From Diphasiastrum complanatum (taxonomy: Eukaryota > Streptophyta > Lycopodiopsida > Lycopodiales > Lycopodiaceae): a stretch of 64,000 nt of DNA. Position numbers and translations under genes: made by a program. Location: the NCBI GenBank assembly GCA_029204225.1, contig CM055102.1:47340870-47404869 (forward strand), in the 5' to 3' direction. The stretch's first letter is position 1. The number at the start of each line of letters is the position of its first letter. The notes under the pieces were generated by a model. That model was not told where the DNA came from. It was given only the letters and a program-made list of their open reading frames with translations, and searched no databases. Positions 48,369 to 59,255 of the stretch are shown here, piece by piece.

Positions 48369-48486
48369 TCAGCGCCCCCCCTGCTGTTAGTATGGGGTCT
48401 ACTATGAGACCATGATGGTTAGGAGATGGCTAGATTACAGTGTCTGTATAGCATAAAGTCCTGTGGGGGGTTCGGGGGGCGGTAGC
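48369..48486. other. Short G/C-rich target DNA between the two LTR insertions
   Basis: Continues the sequence interrupted at 41779: GGGGGGCAGCG joins CCCCCCC. Near 48465 it is G-rich again up to the solo LTR. Confidence 0.8.
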
Positions 48487-48928
48487 AGTTATGGACTTGG
48501 CTCATTACATTCGCCACGTCCATTTACATTTACTTTACTTTATGCATAAGCAAGCCTTGGGCCCTTTTTATTCATTAGTGACACTTAGACTATATGGTTG
48601 GCCTTTGGCCTTATTATTCATTATTAGGCCATTTGGACATATGACTGGAGAGTGGGGGCCTTCTTGGAGGACGCACTATTATCCCTCCCAGTTGGGCCCT
48701 AGCCACCGGAAGCTTCCTTTTAGGGCTTCCTCTTGGCTATAAGTAGGGAAACTATGTCATTTGTTATTCAGCTGATGATATTGATCTCTCTCTTTAGTCT
48801 CCTTAATCTCTCTCTTTCTTGCTTTCTAGGGCTAAGTCTTGCTTATGTGCTGCTTTCATAGCTTAAGTCTTGCTTATGTGATACTTTCATAGCTTAGCTC
48901 TAGATCAGCTGTGGCTCTATTCGTAACT
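48487..48928 (+). repeat. Solo LTR of the same Gypsy family
   Basis: 442 bp, starts AGTTATGGACTTGG and ends CGTAACT, flanked by perfect 5-bp duplications GTAGC (48482-48486 and 48929-48933). Contains an extra tandem copy of a 31-bp unit around AAGTCTTGCTTATGTG (48834-48895). Formed by recombination between the two LTRs of a former full element. Confidence 0.92.
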
Positions 48929-49005
48929 GTAGCCCCCTGAGAAACAGGGGGTCCGAGGGGTGGTAGCCCCCCGGTGGGGGGTTTGGGGGGCAACGCCCCC
49001 CCAAA
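48929..49005. repeat. Cluster of G/C hairpins
   Basis: Three adjacent stem-loops: CCCCCTG-AGAAA-CAGGGGG, CCCCCC-GGT-GGGGGG and GGGGGG-CAACG-CCCCCC. The same kind of stem was the insertion site of both neighbouring LTR elements. Confidence 0.85.
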
Positions 49006-49749
49006 CCCCGACGGTAAGGCCTCTTCATGATTTAACCTTCCAACTCCCTGAGCGAAAACACACTTGCTGCAATCTGTGATCGTAACGAACAGGCTAGAGG
49101 TTAGTTTTGAATTTTTATCCTTGACAGAACCCAACATGGATTAATGCACCTGAACTGGACCATCCTGCATCCGAAACATTCAGAAAACTACACAGTAATA
49201 ATGCTCTTAATCAAAGCTTTCATCTTATACCCATATTGCCCAAAAATCTATAAAAAAAAAAAAAAAAAAAAAAACTATTTTGCACGATTCTGGTTTTTTT
49301 CCGAATCGCGATATTGACCGTGATTCTAAACCGCAATTCTGAATCGTGGTGCATCTATGTCTCAACAATAGATTGAGCCCAAGACCTCTATTTGAAAAAA
49401 TAAACCTACAATAACTCTTCAATTTTAGTATGGGCAAGTCTCTAGCCATGGCAAATAAGAATTCTCCTACTTCCAATGGTTCATGGTTTGATTCAAATCG
49501 GCATTCTGATCGGCCAATTTGTACAGCTCAAACTAATTTGAACGAGGTGATTATTGTCTAAGTACATTGTACATTGAATGTGGATTTTGGGGGATAAACT
49601 AGCATACTTCCAAATGTAAGCTTGTTTCTCCTGATATCGTTTATAGCCAAAGGTGATGATTATTTGAGTTTTTCTGGAATAAATTAATGAAATGTTCTAA
49701 AGAGTTCCACGCCTGTCATTGCACCTTATCCAATTACCCTTTCCATTTC
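49006..49749. other. No gene recognised
   Basis: Contains a poly(A) run of 23 (49251-49273) and GATTCTGAATCG-like half-palindromes to 49350. No coding family recognised. Confidence 0.45.
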
Positions 49750-51663
49750 AAGTCGAATAATGATGATACCCATCAATTCTTGGCACTTTGCAAATTTTGT
49801 TTTCTCATGCTCTACTCATAGGATGATGTCTACGTATTTGGCCATCTTGCTAAGACCAATTCCTTAATTACAAGAAAGATTGTTGCAATTTCAAAAACCC
49901 ATTTTTTGCCTGAAACTCTGTAGAAAGATATTGTCCCCTTTATCTGAACGACGTATCTTAGTCTGTCTATTTGTTTCTTTCTCCACCTATGCCTTAAACC
50001 ATGTGAAATACTTGAATGCCTCACCCTTATTCTTGAGAAGATATGCCCACATCTTCCAAGAATAATCATCAACAAACACCATAAAGTAACATGCAATATG
50101 TACGAACAAGTTCTAGAACATGTCTCGCCCTAAAAGATACTAGATAGAAATTTCTTCATATAATGTTTCCCTAAGACACAGCCCTCACAAAACTTGTGAT
50201 AAAAACCAACATTTGCATTACTTGCCTGATGACCCACCACTCGAGCCTGAAGTTTGTACAGCCTTCCTGCAAGAATGCCCTCAGCTAATACTTCATTGTT
50301 TTTCCTCTTAATGAGACACCGTTATTCATCAAATTGTACAATCATATGTTGCTTCGCAATAGCCGCAACTGAGGGTAAGTTCTACTTGATCCTTGGTACA
50401 TAAAGCACATCCTCTATGTCTCCAACCTTTCTTGAAGGTACTTCAACCTATACTTATGTGTAGTTATTTCCCAACTTCACATTTGATCCATCATCTAGTT
50501 CTTGAAGTAGATAGCCATTCTTGCCTAGGTATCATATGTTTCGATGCACCTAAATCAATCAACAAACACTCCTCTTCCCTTGAGAAGTCACCTAAAGATG
50601 TTGATGCCAAAAACAACTCGCAATTGTCAAGATCCAAAGCACTTATCTTCGTACTAAGTCCTTCTTCAGCGAATTTTCATCCTGCTTATTCTTGAACTTG
50701 TTTTCCTAGCACTCCTTTACGTAATTGGCTTTTTGCACATAAAGCAATTTCCTTTTTGAATTGCTTTTTTTCCATCTTTCGATTGATTTGATTGATTTTC
50801 TTGTTGATCCTAATGATATGATGTGACTTTCTTCTCCACTTTAGAGACTCTCTCAATTCTCTATCAGTAATTGGAGGTTTCCCAGCTCCTGTGACAATAT
50901 CCCAATACTTTCGATCTTGGAGAATCTCTTGCATCTTGAACTTCTAGATGCTAAAGTTCGTACCATCTAGCTTACTAGATTCCGGTAACATAGCATCATT
51001 CAATCCTGCCATTGCCAAACAATAACAATGTGAATTGTCCCTGCTCAGACTAGTGATATGTCTCCAAACAATTTCCAGCAAACTAGCGAGCAGTCCTAGC
51101 TCACTTGCAGCAGTCAACCCTATGAATTTCCTTGCAGCCTTGTTTTCCAGCCAGCAGCACAACATTCTGATCTGTAGATCAGTGATCTACTATCCTGAAA
51201 ATCAGTAACTAGTCTTCCTACAAAAACAATGATCAATCCTGCTTGAATTTGCAATCTTTCCAGCAAATAAAAAACAGTAATCTCCTTGTCTGAAAAACAG
51301 CGAGTTCTTCTTGAAATATAGTGATTATCTTCGATCTGCACTATAAATTACAGCAATCAAATGCCTAGAAACTTCTTGTTGAAAAACAGCTATCAACCTT
51401 TAGTTCTCCAGCGAACAACAAGTTGCAACAATCCTATCCACAAATATCAGCAAAGAGCTGCTTTAGAAACCAGAAATCTTGCACTTCAAAATGAAAAAGC
51501 AACGATCTTTCCACAAAGACCTGATCTCCTCCTAGAAGATCCACATTGTCCTTATAACAACGTTGACTCCAACAAATGCTCCTTCGATAATCCGACTGCA
51601 CACCTACAAACCAATCTCCCTTCCTCATGTAGAATCTTAAAAGCTTCGAAGATCAAGAAACCT
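49750..51663 (-). pseudogene. Copia gag, protease and integrase start, minus strand
   Basis: From high to low: a leader of about 650 bp below the primer site (TGGTATCAGAGC, 51675-51664); gag start near 51020 (ESSKLDGTNFSI) continuing as MQEILQDRKYWDIVTG (50934); protease near 50560 with LLIDLGASKHMIP (Ser of the active triplet changed to Leu); pre-integrase (YVPRIK, NLPSVAAIAKQHM; FCEGCVLGKHYMKKF near 50190); integrase core (49830-50096: VDDYSWKMWAYLLKNKGEAF). Reverse transcriptase, RNase H and the 3' LTR are missing. Many stops. Confidence 0.8.
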
Positions 51664-51675
51664 GCTCTGATACCA

Positions 51676-52057
51676 TGTTGGAACTAATCATATTAGCACT
51701 CACACATATCAATCAAGATCAACATGAGAGACTAAACAGAACTTGGATTAAGCGAAGAATGAGCATAGCTCTCTATAATGGAATAAGAGGAGGTGGGGCA
51801 CCAGCCCTCCTTATACCATTTCTCTAGTCTCTATCAAAAGTAACAGCTGAGCAAAAGCAAAAAGCTAATTACTATAGTTGCTCTCTATTTTAGGTAAAGA
51901 TCACTAATAACTTGCTAAGTGAAAAATCTGTCCTATTCTAGAACTAGTGGGCCCTCCTACAAGCAAGACTAATTGGCTTGACTTTAGGACTTTGACTTTG
52001 TCATACCAAAAATAGAAATGGCCCCTAAAATAGCTAGCAAGCATGGCCAAACCAACA
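51676..52057 (-). repeat. 5' LTR of the minus-strand Copia
   Basis: 382 bp with inverted termini TGTTGG...CCAACA, next to the primer site. It abuts the hAT fragment, so it likely landed in an intron of the hAT gene. Confidence 0.8.
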
Positions 52058-52087
52058 TTAGGGGTGCAAATAAGCATTAATTTCTAG

Positions 52088-52240
52088 CAACATGGGCAAG
52101 CACATAAGGGTCTCGACAAATATGGTTGCACGTATTCAATACAGCTTGAGAGTTCTCGAGGCATATTCTGAGCCAGTTGCTGAGCCCGACGAGCCGTCCA
52201 CAGATGTCGCCGCCTCCGCCTCCTCCACAGCCACCCGTAC
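52088..52240 (+). pseudogene. hAT transposase, 5' exon part, left of the Gypsy insertion
   Basis: After TTTCTAG (possible 3' splice site) the frame reads MGKHIRVSTNMVARIQ, typical of the end of the hAT zinc-finger/BED exon, then an Ala/Ser/Thr linker ending ATRT at 52240. The same frame resumes without a break at 59620 (PSANTPHGST). The first zinc-finger exon is missing upstream, where a Copia LTR lies. Confidence 0.75.
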
Positions 52241-52598
52241 TGTTACGAGCTCGTAACCAGTGCTGAACCCTAAAGAACACAAATAGGTCAGATACCACAG
52301 TCAGGGTCGTGTCCAGTGTACATGACCAACAGGGCAAGATAGTGTGAGTAGTGTGCCCCAGCACGGTCCATAGCCATGGCGGGCCTAACACAGCCTAGGG
52401 ACCCTGTTAGCAGGATAGGGCCCCCAGTTGGGTCCCGACGTGCAGTCGGCCACGTCAGTGCCACGTGGCCGACACTTGGCAGTAGCATGCTACCAGTCCT
52501 CACACTGGGCTAGGAGGGGCTTACTCTATATCAGGGAGTAGGCAAGGTTGGGTGGATCAGTTAGTGTTTGCCCTACTGTGGTGTTAGGATCTCTTACA
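52241..52598 (+). repeat. 5' LTR of the chimeric Gypsy
   Basis: 358 bp, very close to the 3' LTR at 59256-59614 and more distant from the LTRs at 39901 and 58435. Repeated CCACGTGG/GCCACGTCA elements lie at its centre. TCTATATCAGGGAG near 52525 may be the TATA region. Confidence 0.9.
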
Positions 52599-53653
52599 CT
52601 GGTATCAGAGCCATCCCCATCCTAGGGAGTTCAGAGCAGCAGTAGAGAAAGCTATCAGAAGATAGGAAAGATTTCTCAGATTCTCAGGAAAGAATTGAGG
52701 AGGAAAATCGCTGTAGGAACAGCTTTCAAATCCTTGGAATTTTCTGGGAATTTACAGTTGTTTGAGGAGGAAAATCGCTGTAGGAACAGCTTTCAAATCC
52801 TTGGAATTTTCTGGGAATTTACAGTTGTTTGAGGCACAATCCCTTGTACAGGCTCAGCGCTGAAAAATCAGGGATTTACCCTTGATTTTTATGTATAAAT
52901 TGTGGATTTTTGAGCAAATTTTAAATAGAAAACGTGGAGCAGGTCCAGCACTGCCAAATTGGGTGGAAACTTCGAATTTGGAGTGAAATTTTCTGGAATT
53001 TGGAGCGGATCTGAGACAGAATCTTGGGTGCAGGTCCAGCGCTGAAGGTGTTGCTAGAAAATCAGATTTTGAGAGGGATTTTGGGTCTCAAAGTAAGCAA
53101 AACCAAGTAGCAACACTCCTGGTCAGGCACCGAGGGAGGAGCACACTTCAAACCAGAATTTTCCAGGGAAGTTAGGCCCCAAATCCCGATTTTTTGGAGC
53201 CACAGTTCTAAAAGACAGACAACGAGGGTCCTCAAAGACCCAAATCAGATTTTTTCCACCGTTTTCAACCCTTCAAATCTGATTTTGAAGATAGATTGAC
53301 CACTATCCTGGCAGCGAGGAAGGTCTTTGGCAGAAACCACAAGTTTGTAGTTGTTTTCGGGTCCTAAAACAGGAATTTTGAAGCAAAAAGTATACACCTC
53401 GGACAACGAGGGAAAGGGTCAAGACAATCAGAAGTTTGTTTCTTTTTCTTGGTACCCTGATCTCTGATTTTTCCGGACAGCAGATCTGAAAGCAGTGGAG
53501 GAAGAGCTGAAAGGGCTTTTCTTGATTCTCTCTGTGGAAGTACAGTTCTCAGAAACAGCTAAGTCATCTTTCCTTTCCCTTGTACAATTGTAAATTAGTC
53601 TTTTAGACTTTTTTTCCTTCAGAAGTTAAGGTAGCTCTCTTTCAGTTCCGAAG
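52599..53653 (+). other. Leader of the chimeric Gypsy
   Basis: About 1 kb without coding capacity. Contains a perfect 67-bp tandem duplication (52695-52761 and 52762-52828) and three copies of CAGGTCCAGC(G/A)CTG or close variants (52848, 52940, 53032). Confidence 0.8.
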
Positions 53654-54865
53654 ATGACCACTCCTCAGGGACCTGATCAACCCCCGGAGAGGCTCTTCGA
53701 CGAACTTGAAACAGAAGCCTTGGCTTACAGAAAAGGGAAGGAACCCATGGAAGTGGAAGAACAGGAACAGTTCGCCGAAGAACTCGACGAACTGGTTACC
53801 AAGGAGCAGTTTCTCCAATTAGTAACAGAAGTGGATGAACTGAAGTTGGCATTAGCCAATTTCAAGTCCAGTGTGGACGACTCGTTTGCTGAACTCAAAA
53901 ACTTGATTTTGAGTTCCGCAAAAGGAAGCCTTCCCTCCACTTCTCAGTTATCCCCTTCTCCACTTCCATCAGTTTCGGGTGAGACTTTACGGTCTCACCC
54001 CAGTGTTTTTAAAGATTTAAAACCTCCTACTTTTAATGGGGAAGAGAAGGATAGAAATGCAGATATTCTACAAACCTTCCTCAGCAAATGGAAGAACATT
54101 CATGCTCTTAAACAGACCCCTGACCATTTGCAAGCAATTGAGGCCAGTCTTTCCTTAGGGCCTATGGCCTATAAGTGGTGGTTAAATCTCCAGGAGACTG
54201 GGCAGACTCCCCGGTCATGGAAAGCTTCTGAAGAAGCTTTCCTAAGATAATTTCTACCAGAAAATGAACTGAATAGAGCCTGGGAAGCCTGGGAAAGAAC
54301 AGTAATGGATAAGTCCCTCATCCAATATATCTCGCAGTATTGAGAAGCAATTTTAAAGATTAAAAATATGGATGACTATCAGAAAATCAGGGGATTTGTC
54401 CGTGGCCTCAAAGATGAATATAAAGTAGAGGTCCAGAGAAACTCGCCTACTACCCTTGAGCAAGCCCTCAGATATGCTCAAATCTATGATGATTCAGTGG
54501 GTAGGAAGAAGGCAAGACAACAGCCACTTTCTAAGCAGCCTTCTCAGAAAGACTTTCAATTTAAGAAGAAATTTTTAAAAAGAAAGAAAGAAGATAAATT
54601 TAAAGGTGAAGCTCCTCAGAAACGCCCTTCACTCATACAGCCCTTAAAACCAGATGATTTTGAGAAAGCCAAACAAGAATGTTTGTGCTTTGTGTGTATG
54701 GGCAAGGGACACACAGTCAGACAGTGTCCCAAGGGGCCTTTCACTAAAAAAGATAAGAAAGATAAAAAACAAGTTCATCTTGTTCAGGCTGTATTTTCCA
54801 CAGTGACTCGGCAGCTTCCGAGATCAAAGTGTATCATGAAGATCATGAACACTGTTGCCAGCTGA
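53654..54865 (+). pseudogene. Gypsy gag with two in-frame stops
   Basis: ATG 53654 opens a Glu-rich N-terminus with a coiled coil (residues 45-90), then a capsid of the Retrotrans_gag type (LKPPTFNGEEKDRNAD... YKWWLNLQETGQTPRSW). TAA at 54248 and TGA at about 54342 interrupt the frame, which then resumes (FVRGLKDEYKVEVQ... LEQALRYAQIYDD) through a Lys-rich segment to zinc knuckle CFVCMGKGHTVRQC (all ligands). Ends TGA at 54863. Pol begins in another frame at about 54829, suggesting an ancestral gag-pol frameshift overlap. Confidence 0.9.
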
Positions 54866-55671
54866 CCTCTGCAATGCTAGCGAGACCCTTCAGCTTTGGG
54901 CCGCATGACTTAGTACGTATACATGGGAAAGTTGGTAACCAGTCAGTAAGAGTTATGGCTGATGATGGGGCAACCCATAATTTCATCAACTACACCCAGG
55001 TTAAAAAGCTTAAACTACCAGAAGTACCTAGTCAACATAGGTACATAGTTTCATTAGCTAAGGGTGAAGATAAAAAAATATGGGAAACTATGGTAAGTAA
55101 GTTAAATCTTGGTATTCAGGGGTACCAAGATGACATAAACTTTCAGATAATGCACCTGGATCGAACAGACATTGTTCTCGGGAGAGATTGGCTCTACAGT
55201 TTAGGACCTTCCCTCCACAGAAACTATCAGGAGAACACCCTCAGCTTTCAGCATAAAGGTCGAGAGATCCAGTTGCATGGGGAGCATGATGTTCCCAACA
55301 GCCCTATGGTCTGCAGTTCAGAGCTCTGTCAGCTAATCGGAGACGAAGACCATCAGGTATTCTTATGTGACTTTCAGTTTATTCCTGAAGTTTCTATTTC
55401 CAGTTCTATTCAGCAGAAAATCAGTAAATTAGAAACTTTATTGTCTAAATTTAAAGATGTTTTTCCTGAAGATTTGCCACATGGTTTACCACCTAGCAGA
55501 GAGGTAGATCATGTAATAAACCTAGTACCAGGTACAACACCTGTTTCTAAACCTCCGTATCGAGTCAGCCGAACAGAGGATGAAGAAATAACTAGGCAGT
55601 TAACAAATATCTTGGGAAAGGCCAAATTCAGACCAGTAGTTCACCATGGGCCTCACCAGTCCTATTGGTGA
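54829..55671 (+). pseudogene. Gypsy protease and start of reverse transcriptase
   Basis: Protease with VRVMADDGATHNFIN (Asp-Asp-Gly in place of Asp-Ser/Thr-Gly) and IVLGRDWLYSLGP. Then the linker to reverse transcriptase (HVINLVPGTTPVSKPPYRVS). The frame is lost at about 55620 just before the first polymerase block. Confidence 0.9.
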
Positions 55672-56276
55672 AAAAGAAAGAGGGGTCTATGCGTCTTTGC
55701 GTAGATTACAGAGCCCTCAATAAAGTCACAATTAAGAATAAATACCCTATGCCTCGGGCAGACGAGTTGTTTGATCAACTCGACGGGGCTAAGTTTTTCA
55801 GTAAAATAGACCTCAGATCGGGATATCATCAAGTCCGTATAAAATCGGAAGATGTCTCGAAAACAACTTTTAGGACTCGTCACGGTCATCATGAGTTTAA
55901 GGTGATGCCATTTGGGCTCACAAATGCTCCAGCTACCTTTATGACCTTGATGAACAGTGTCCTCAGACCATACTTGGGTAAGTTTGTAGTCGTATTTTTA
56001 GATGACATCCTCGTTTACAGCAAAACGAGGAAGGAGCATCTAAAACACCTCAGAAAGGTGTTTCAACTGCTCAGAAAGCATAAGCTCTATGCTAAACAAT
56101 CCAAGTGTGAATTTTTCGTTGAAGAAGTAGCATATTTGGGTCACATTATCTCTTCAGATGGGATTAAGATGGACCCAAATAAGGTTAAAGCCATACTCAG
56201 AATAATTTGGAACTTCAGATCTTTCTTGGTCTGGTGGGATATTACAGACGATTTGTCAAGGAATATGCTCAGATAG
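55665..56276 (+). pseudogene. Gypsy reverse transcriptase
   Basis: [52 protein letters not shown] and the catalytic [15 protein letters not shown] are all present, followed by the thumb ([19 protein letters not shown]). It drops out of frame after KVKAIL. The next frame picks up at 56207. Confidence 0.93.
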
Positions 56277-57490
56277 CAGTTCCTACGACAAATCTCCTTA
56301 AGGGAAAGGGAAAGGAGTTTATTTGGGAGTCCGCACAGCAGGCGAGCTTTGATGCTCTCAAAACAACCTTAGCTACAGCACAGGTTTTAAAAGTCGTCGA
56401 CCCCAATCAACCATTTGTGGTCGAAACAGATGCTAGCGACTTTGCAGTAGGTGCTGTGCTAACTCAGGGCGGACGACCAGTTGCGTTCGAGAGTAAAAAA
56501 CTCGAGCCAGCTCAGACTAGGTACTGTGCCTATGAAAAGGAACTCTTTTCTATAGTCCATGCCCTTAAGACTTGGAGGCATTATTTGTATGGTGCCAACT
56601 TTGAGGTCCTGACAGACCATGAGAGTCTCAGATACCTTTGCAATCAACCTGAGCTTAGAGGTCGGAAAGCTCGTTGGGCAGAGTTGATGCAAGAGTTTGA
56701 CATGTCTATCAGATATAGACGTGGAAAATTCAATACAGTAGCAGATGCCCTTAGCAGAATGCCTATGATAAATGAACTGAGTTTTACTCAGATTCGTAAT
56801 GAGTTACTCAAGTCCTTGAGAGAGAAATGCCAGCATGATGCATTCTTCTCTACTATCTGGAACTCAGTCCAGAGCAGACAGTTACAGACTCCAGAACCAG
56901 TTCCCAGGGCTGGTGCCAGTTCATCCAAGAATACAGCAGCTTCCGTTGAGGATGATGATGAGTCCGAGTATACATCGTCAGATGACGTTGAGGATTCTGA
57001 GCCTGTATTACCCAAGCAAACCCCAGTGGTTGAGGGTCAGTTGACTCAAGGATTAAAATGGAAACAGTATTCCATTCAGGATGAGTACTTGCTCTATAGA
57101 GATAGAGTATGTGTCCCCAATTCAGAGGATTATAGGCAGCAGGTCCTATATGAATGTCATGGCAATCCTAGTGCGGGACACCCAGGCATACAAAAGACCT
57201 ATGAACTTCTTCGTAGGCAATTTTTCTGGCCCAGTATGAAAAAGGACGTCCACCAGTATGTAACCAGTTGCCAGAAATGTCAAGTAAATAAAGCAGAGCG
57301 TTTAAAGGTAGGAGGGTTGTTGCATCCCTTAGAAATACCAGGTGGTAAATGGGAGAGTGTCTCCATGGATTTTATAGTAGGCCTGCCTAAAACCCAAAAG
57401 GGTAATACGCTATATGGGTCACAGTTGACCGTCTCACCAAAATGGCTCATTTCATTCCGACCAAAACAACCGTTAGAGCTCCAGAGTTAG
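56207..57490 (+). pseudogene. Gypsy RNase H and integrase N-terminal half
   Basis: [15 protein letters not shown], RNase H acidic residues in ETDASDFAVG, YEKELFSIVHALKTW, TDHESLRYL and ADALSRMP. Then an acidic linker, integrase zinc finger (ECHGNPSAGHPGIQ... CQKCQVNKAE) and the first catalytic Asp in MDFIVGLPKTQKG. A single missing base at about 57404 (the copy at 38872 has it) ends the frame. Confidence 0.92.
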
Positions 57491-58434
57491 CGAGGTTATT
57501 TGTAGAGGGGCTATTTAAATTGTACGGTCTACCTTCCGGCATAGTCAGCGACCGGGACAGTAAGTTTAATGGAAATTTTTGGAGGTCAGTATTCCATCAT
57601 CTCCATACTAAACTAAACATGAGTACCACCGATCATCCACAAACAGACGGTCAAACAAAAAGAGTAAATCAGGTGCTGGAGGATATGCTTTGTGCATACA
57701 TCAGCAAAAAGCAGACTAATTGGGAGGAGTATCTCTTGATATTAGAGTTTGCTTATAACAGTACCAAACATTCAGCTACGGGATGCAACCCTTTTATGCT
57801 TATGTACGGTTTTCAGCCACGCTCACCCATAGTTGCAGGGTTTAAACAAGAAAAAGTTGAAGCAGCTAGAAACCTTTCAGAAGACCTAAACCAGATCATA
57901 GAACATGCTAAGCGTAGCATTAGGCAATCCTAGGATCGAGCTAGGCATTATGCAGATCCACACAGACGGGATGTGCAGTTCTCCGCTGGTGAGAAAGTCT
58001 TTTTACGAGTCCCAGTTGACTCTAAAACCCTCAAATCAGGAGTGTGTGCTAAGTTGTCTCCTAGGTATTGTGGTCCTTTTACCATTAGTAGGAGACTAGG
58101 CGAGGTCACCTATGAACTAGAACTCCCACACAGTAATAAGGTTTTTCCAGTCTTTCATGTAAGCCAGTTACGAAAAACCTTAACCAGATCTGAAAATCTG
58201 GTAGTGGACAACGTTCTAGTTCTACCATTGGATTCTTAGCAACCTCCACATGAACCAGAGGAGATCCTTTGTAGTAGAGAGACGCAGACTCGTCATACTC
58301 TATACCAAGAATATCTAATCAAGTGGAATGATCAGCCTGTTGAGAATGCCACTTTGGTAAAAGGGCAACGTCCTTCGCAAGATTTTTCCAAATTTTGTCT
58401 TAGAGGACCAAGACGGTTCTTAAGGGGGAGGGAG
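57442..58434 (+). pseudogene. Gypsy integrase C-terminal half and pol end, first copy
   Basis: [15 protein letters not shown] holds the second Asp. [13 protein letters not shown] has Lys at the catalytic Glu position. TAG at 57931 and 58237 interrupt the frame, which otherwise runs through the GPFTISRRLGEVTYELEL module and a chromodomain-like end. Both stops and the Lys recur at 39397, 39703 and 39125. Ends with the PPT and an LTR start. Confidence 0.92.
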
Positions 58435-58660
58435 TGTTACGAGCCTGTAACCAGTGCCGAACCATAGGGAACTCAAGAGGTCAGATACCACAATCAGGGG
58501 CGTGTCTAGCGTATACGTCCAACAGGGCAAGACAGTGTGAGTAGTGTGCCCAGGCACTGACCATAGTCATGGTGGGCCTAACACAGCCTAGGGACCCTGT
58601 CAGCAGGATAGGGCCCCACGTTGGGTCCCGACGTGCAGTCGGCCACGTCAGTGCCACGTG
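58435..58660 (+). repeat. Internal partial LTR
   Basis: The first 226 bp of an LTR (TGTTACGAGCC...CCACGTG) resembling 39901-40125 more than the element's own LTRs. It breaks off in the CCACGTGG region and joins directly to GGTTTAAAC of a second pol end. Confidence 0.92.
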
Positions 58661-59255
58661 GGTTTAAACAAGAAAAAGTTGAAGCAGCCAGAAACTTTTT
58701 AGAGGACCCAAACCAAATGATAGAACATGCTAAGCGTAGCATTAGACAGTCCCAGGATCGAGCCAGGCATTATGCAGATCCACACAGACGGGATGTGCAG
58801 TTCTCCATTGGTGAGAAAGTCTACTTGAGAGTCCCAGTTGACTCTAAAACCCTGAAATCAAGAGTGTGTGCTAAGTTGTCTCCAAGGTATTGTGGTCCCT
58901 TTACCATCAGTAGGAGACTAGACGAGGTCACCTATGAACTAGAACTCCCACACAGCAGTAAGGTTTTTCCAGTCTTTCATGTAAGTCAGTTACGAAAAGC
59001 CTTAACCAGATCAGACAATCTGGTAGGGGACAGTGTTCTAGTTCTCCCATTTGATCCTCAACAAGCTCCACATGAACCAGAGGAGATTCTTGATAGTAGA
59101 GAGACGCAGACTCGTCATACTCTATACCGAGAATATTTGGTTAAGTGGAATGATCAGCCTGTTGAGAATGCCACTTGGGAAAGAGGCAGCGTCCTTCGCA
59201 AGATTTTTCCAGACTTTGTCTTAGAGGACCAAGACGGTTCTTAAGGGGGAGGGAG
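58660..59255 (+). pseudogene. Gypsy pol end with chromodomain, second copy
   Basis: 596 bp, the same length as 57839-58434. The stops of the first copy are sense codons here (RSIRQSQDRARHY; FDPQQAPHEPEE), and the frame stays open to TAA at about 59242: GPFTISRRLDEVTYELEL, then a chromodomain (REYLVKWNDQPVENATWERG). It is followed by PPT AAGGGGGAGGGAG and the 3' LTR. Confidence 0.92.

Noticed and set aside
41365-49350. GATTCGCG-rich stretches at 41.37-41.45 and 49.28-49.35 kb as terminal inverted repeats of one large element
   Set aside because: They are similar in style and inverted, each with a poly(A) run, but the match is too loose to call ends of one unit.
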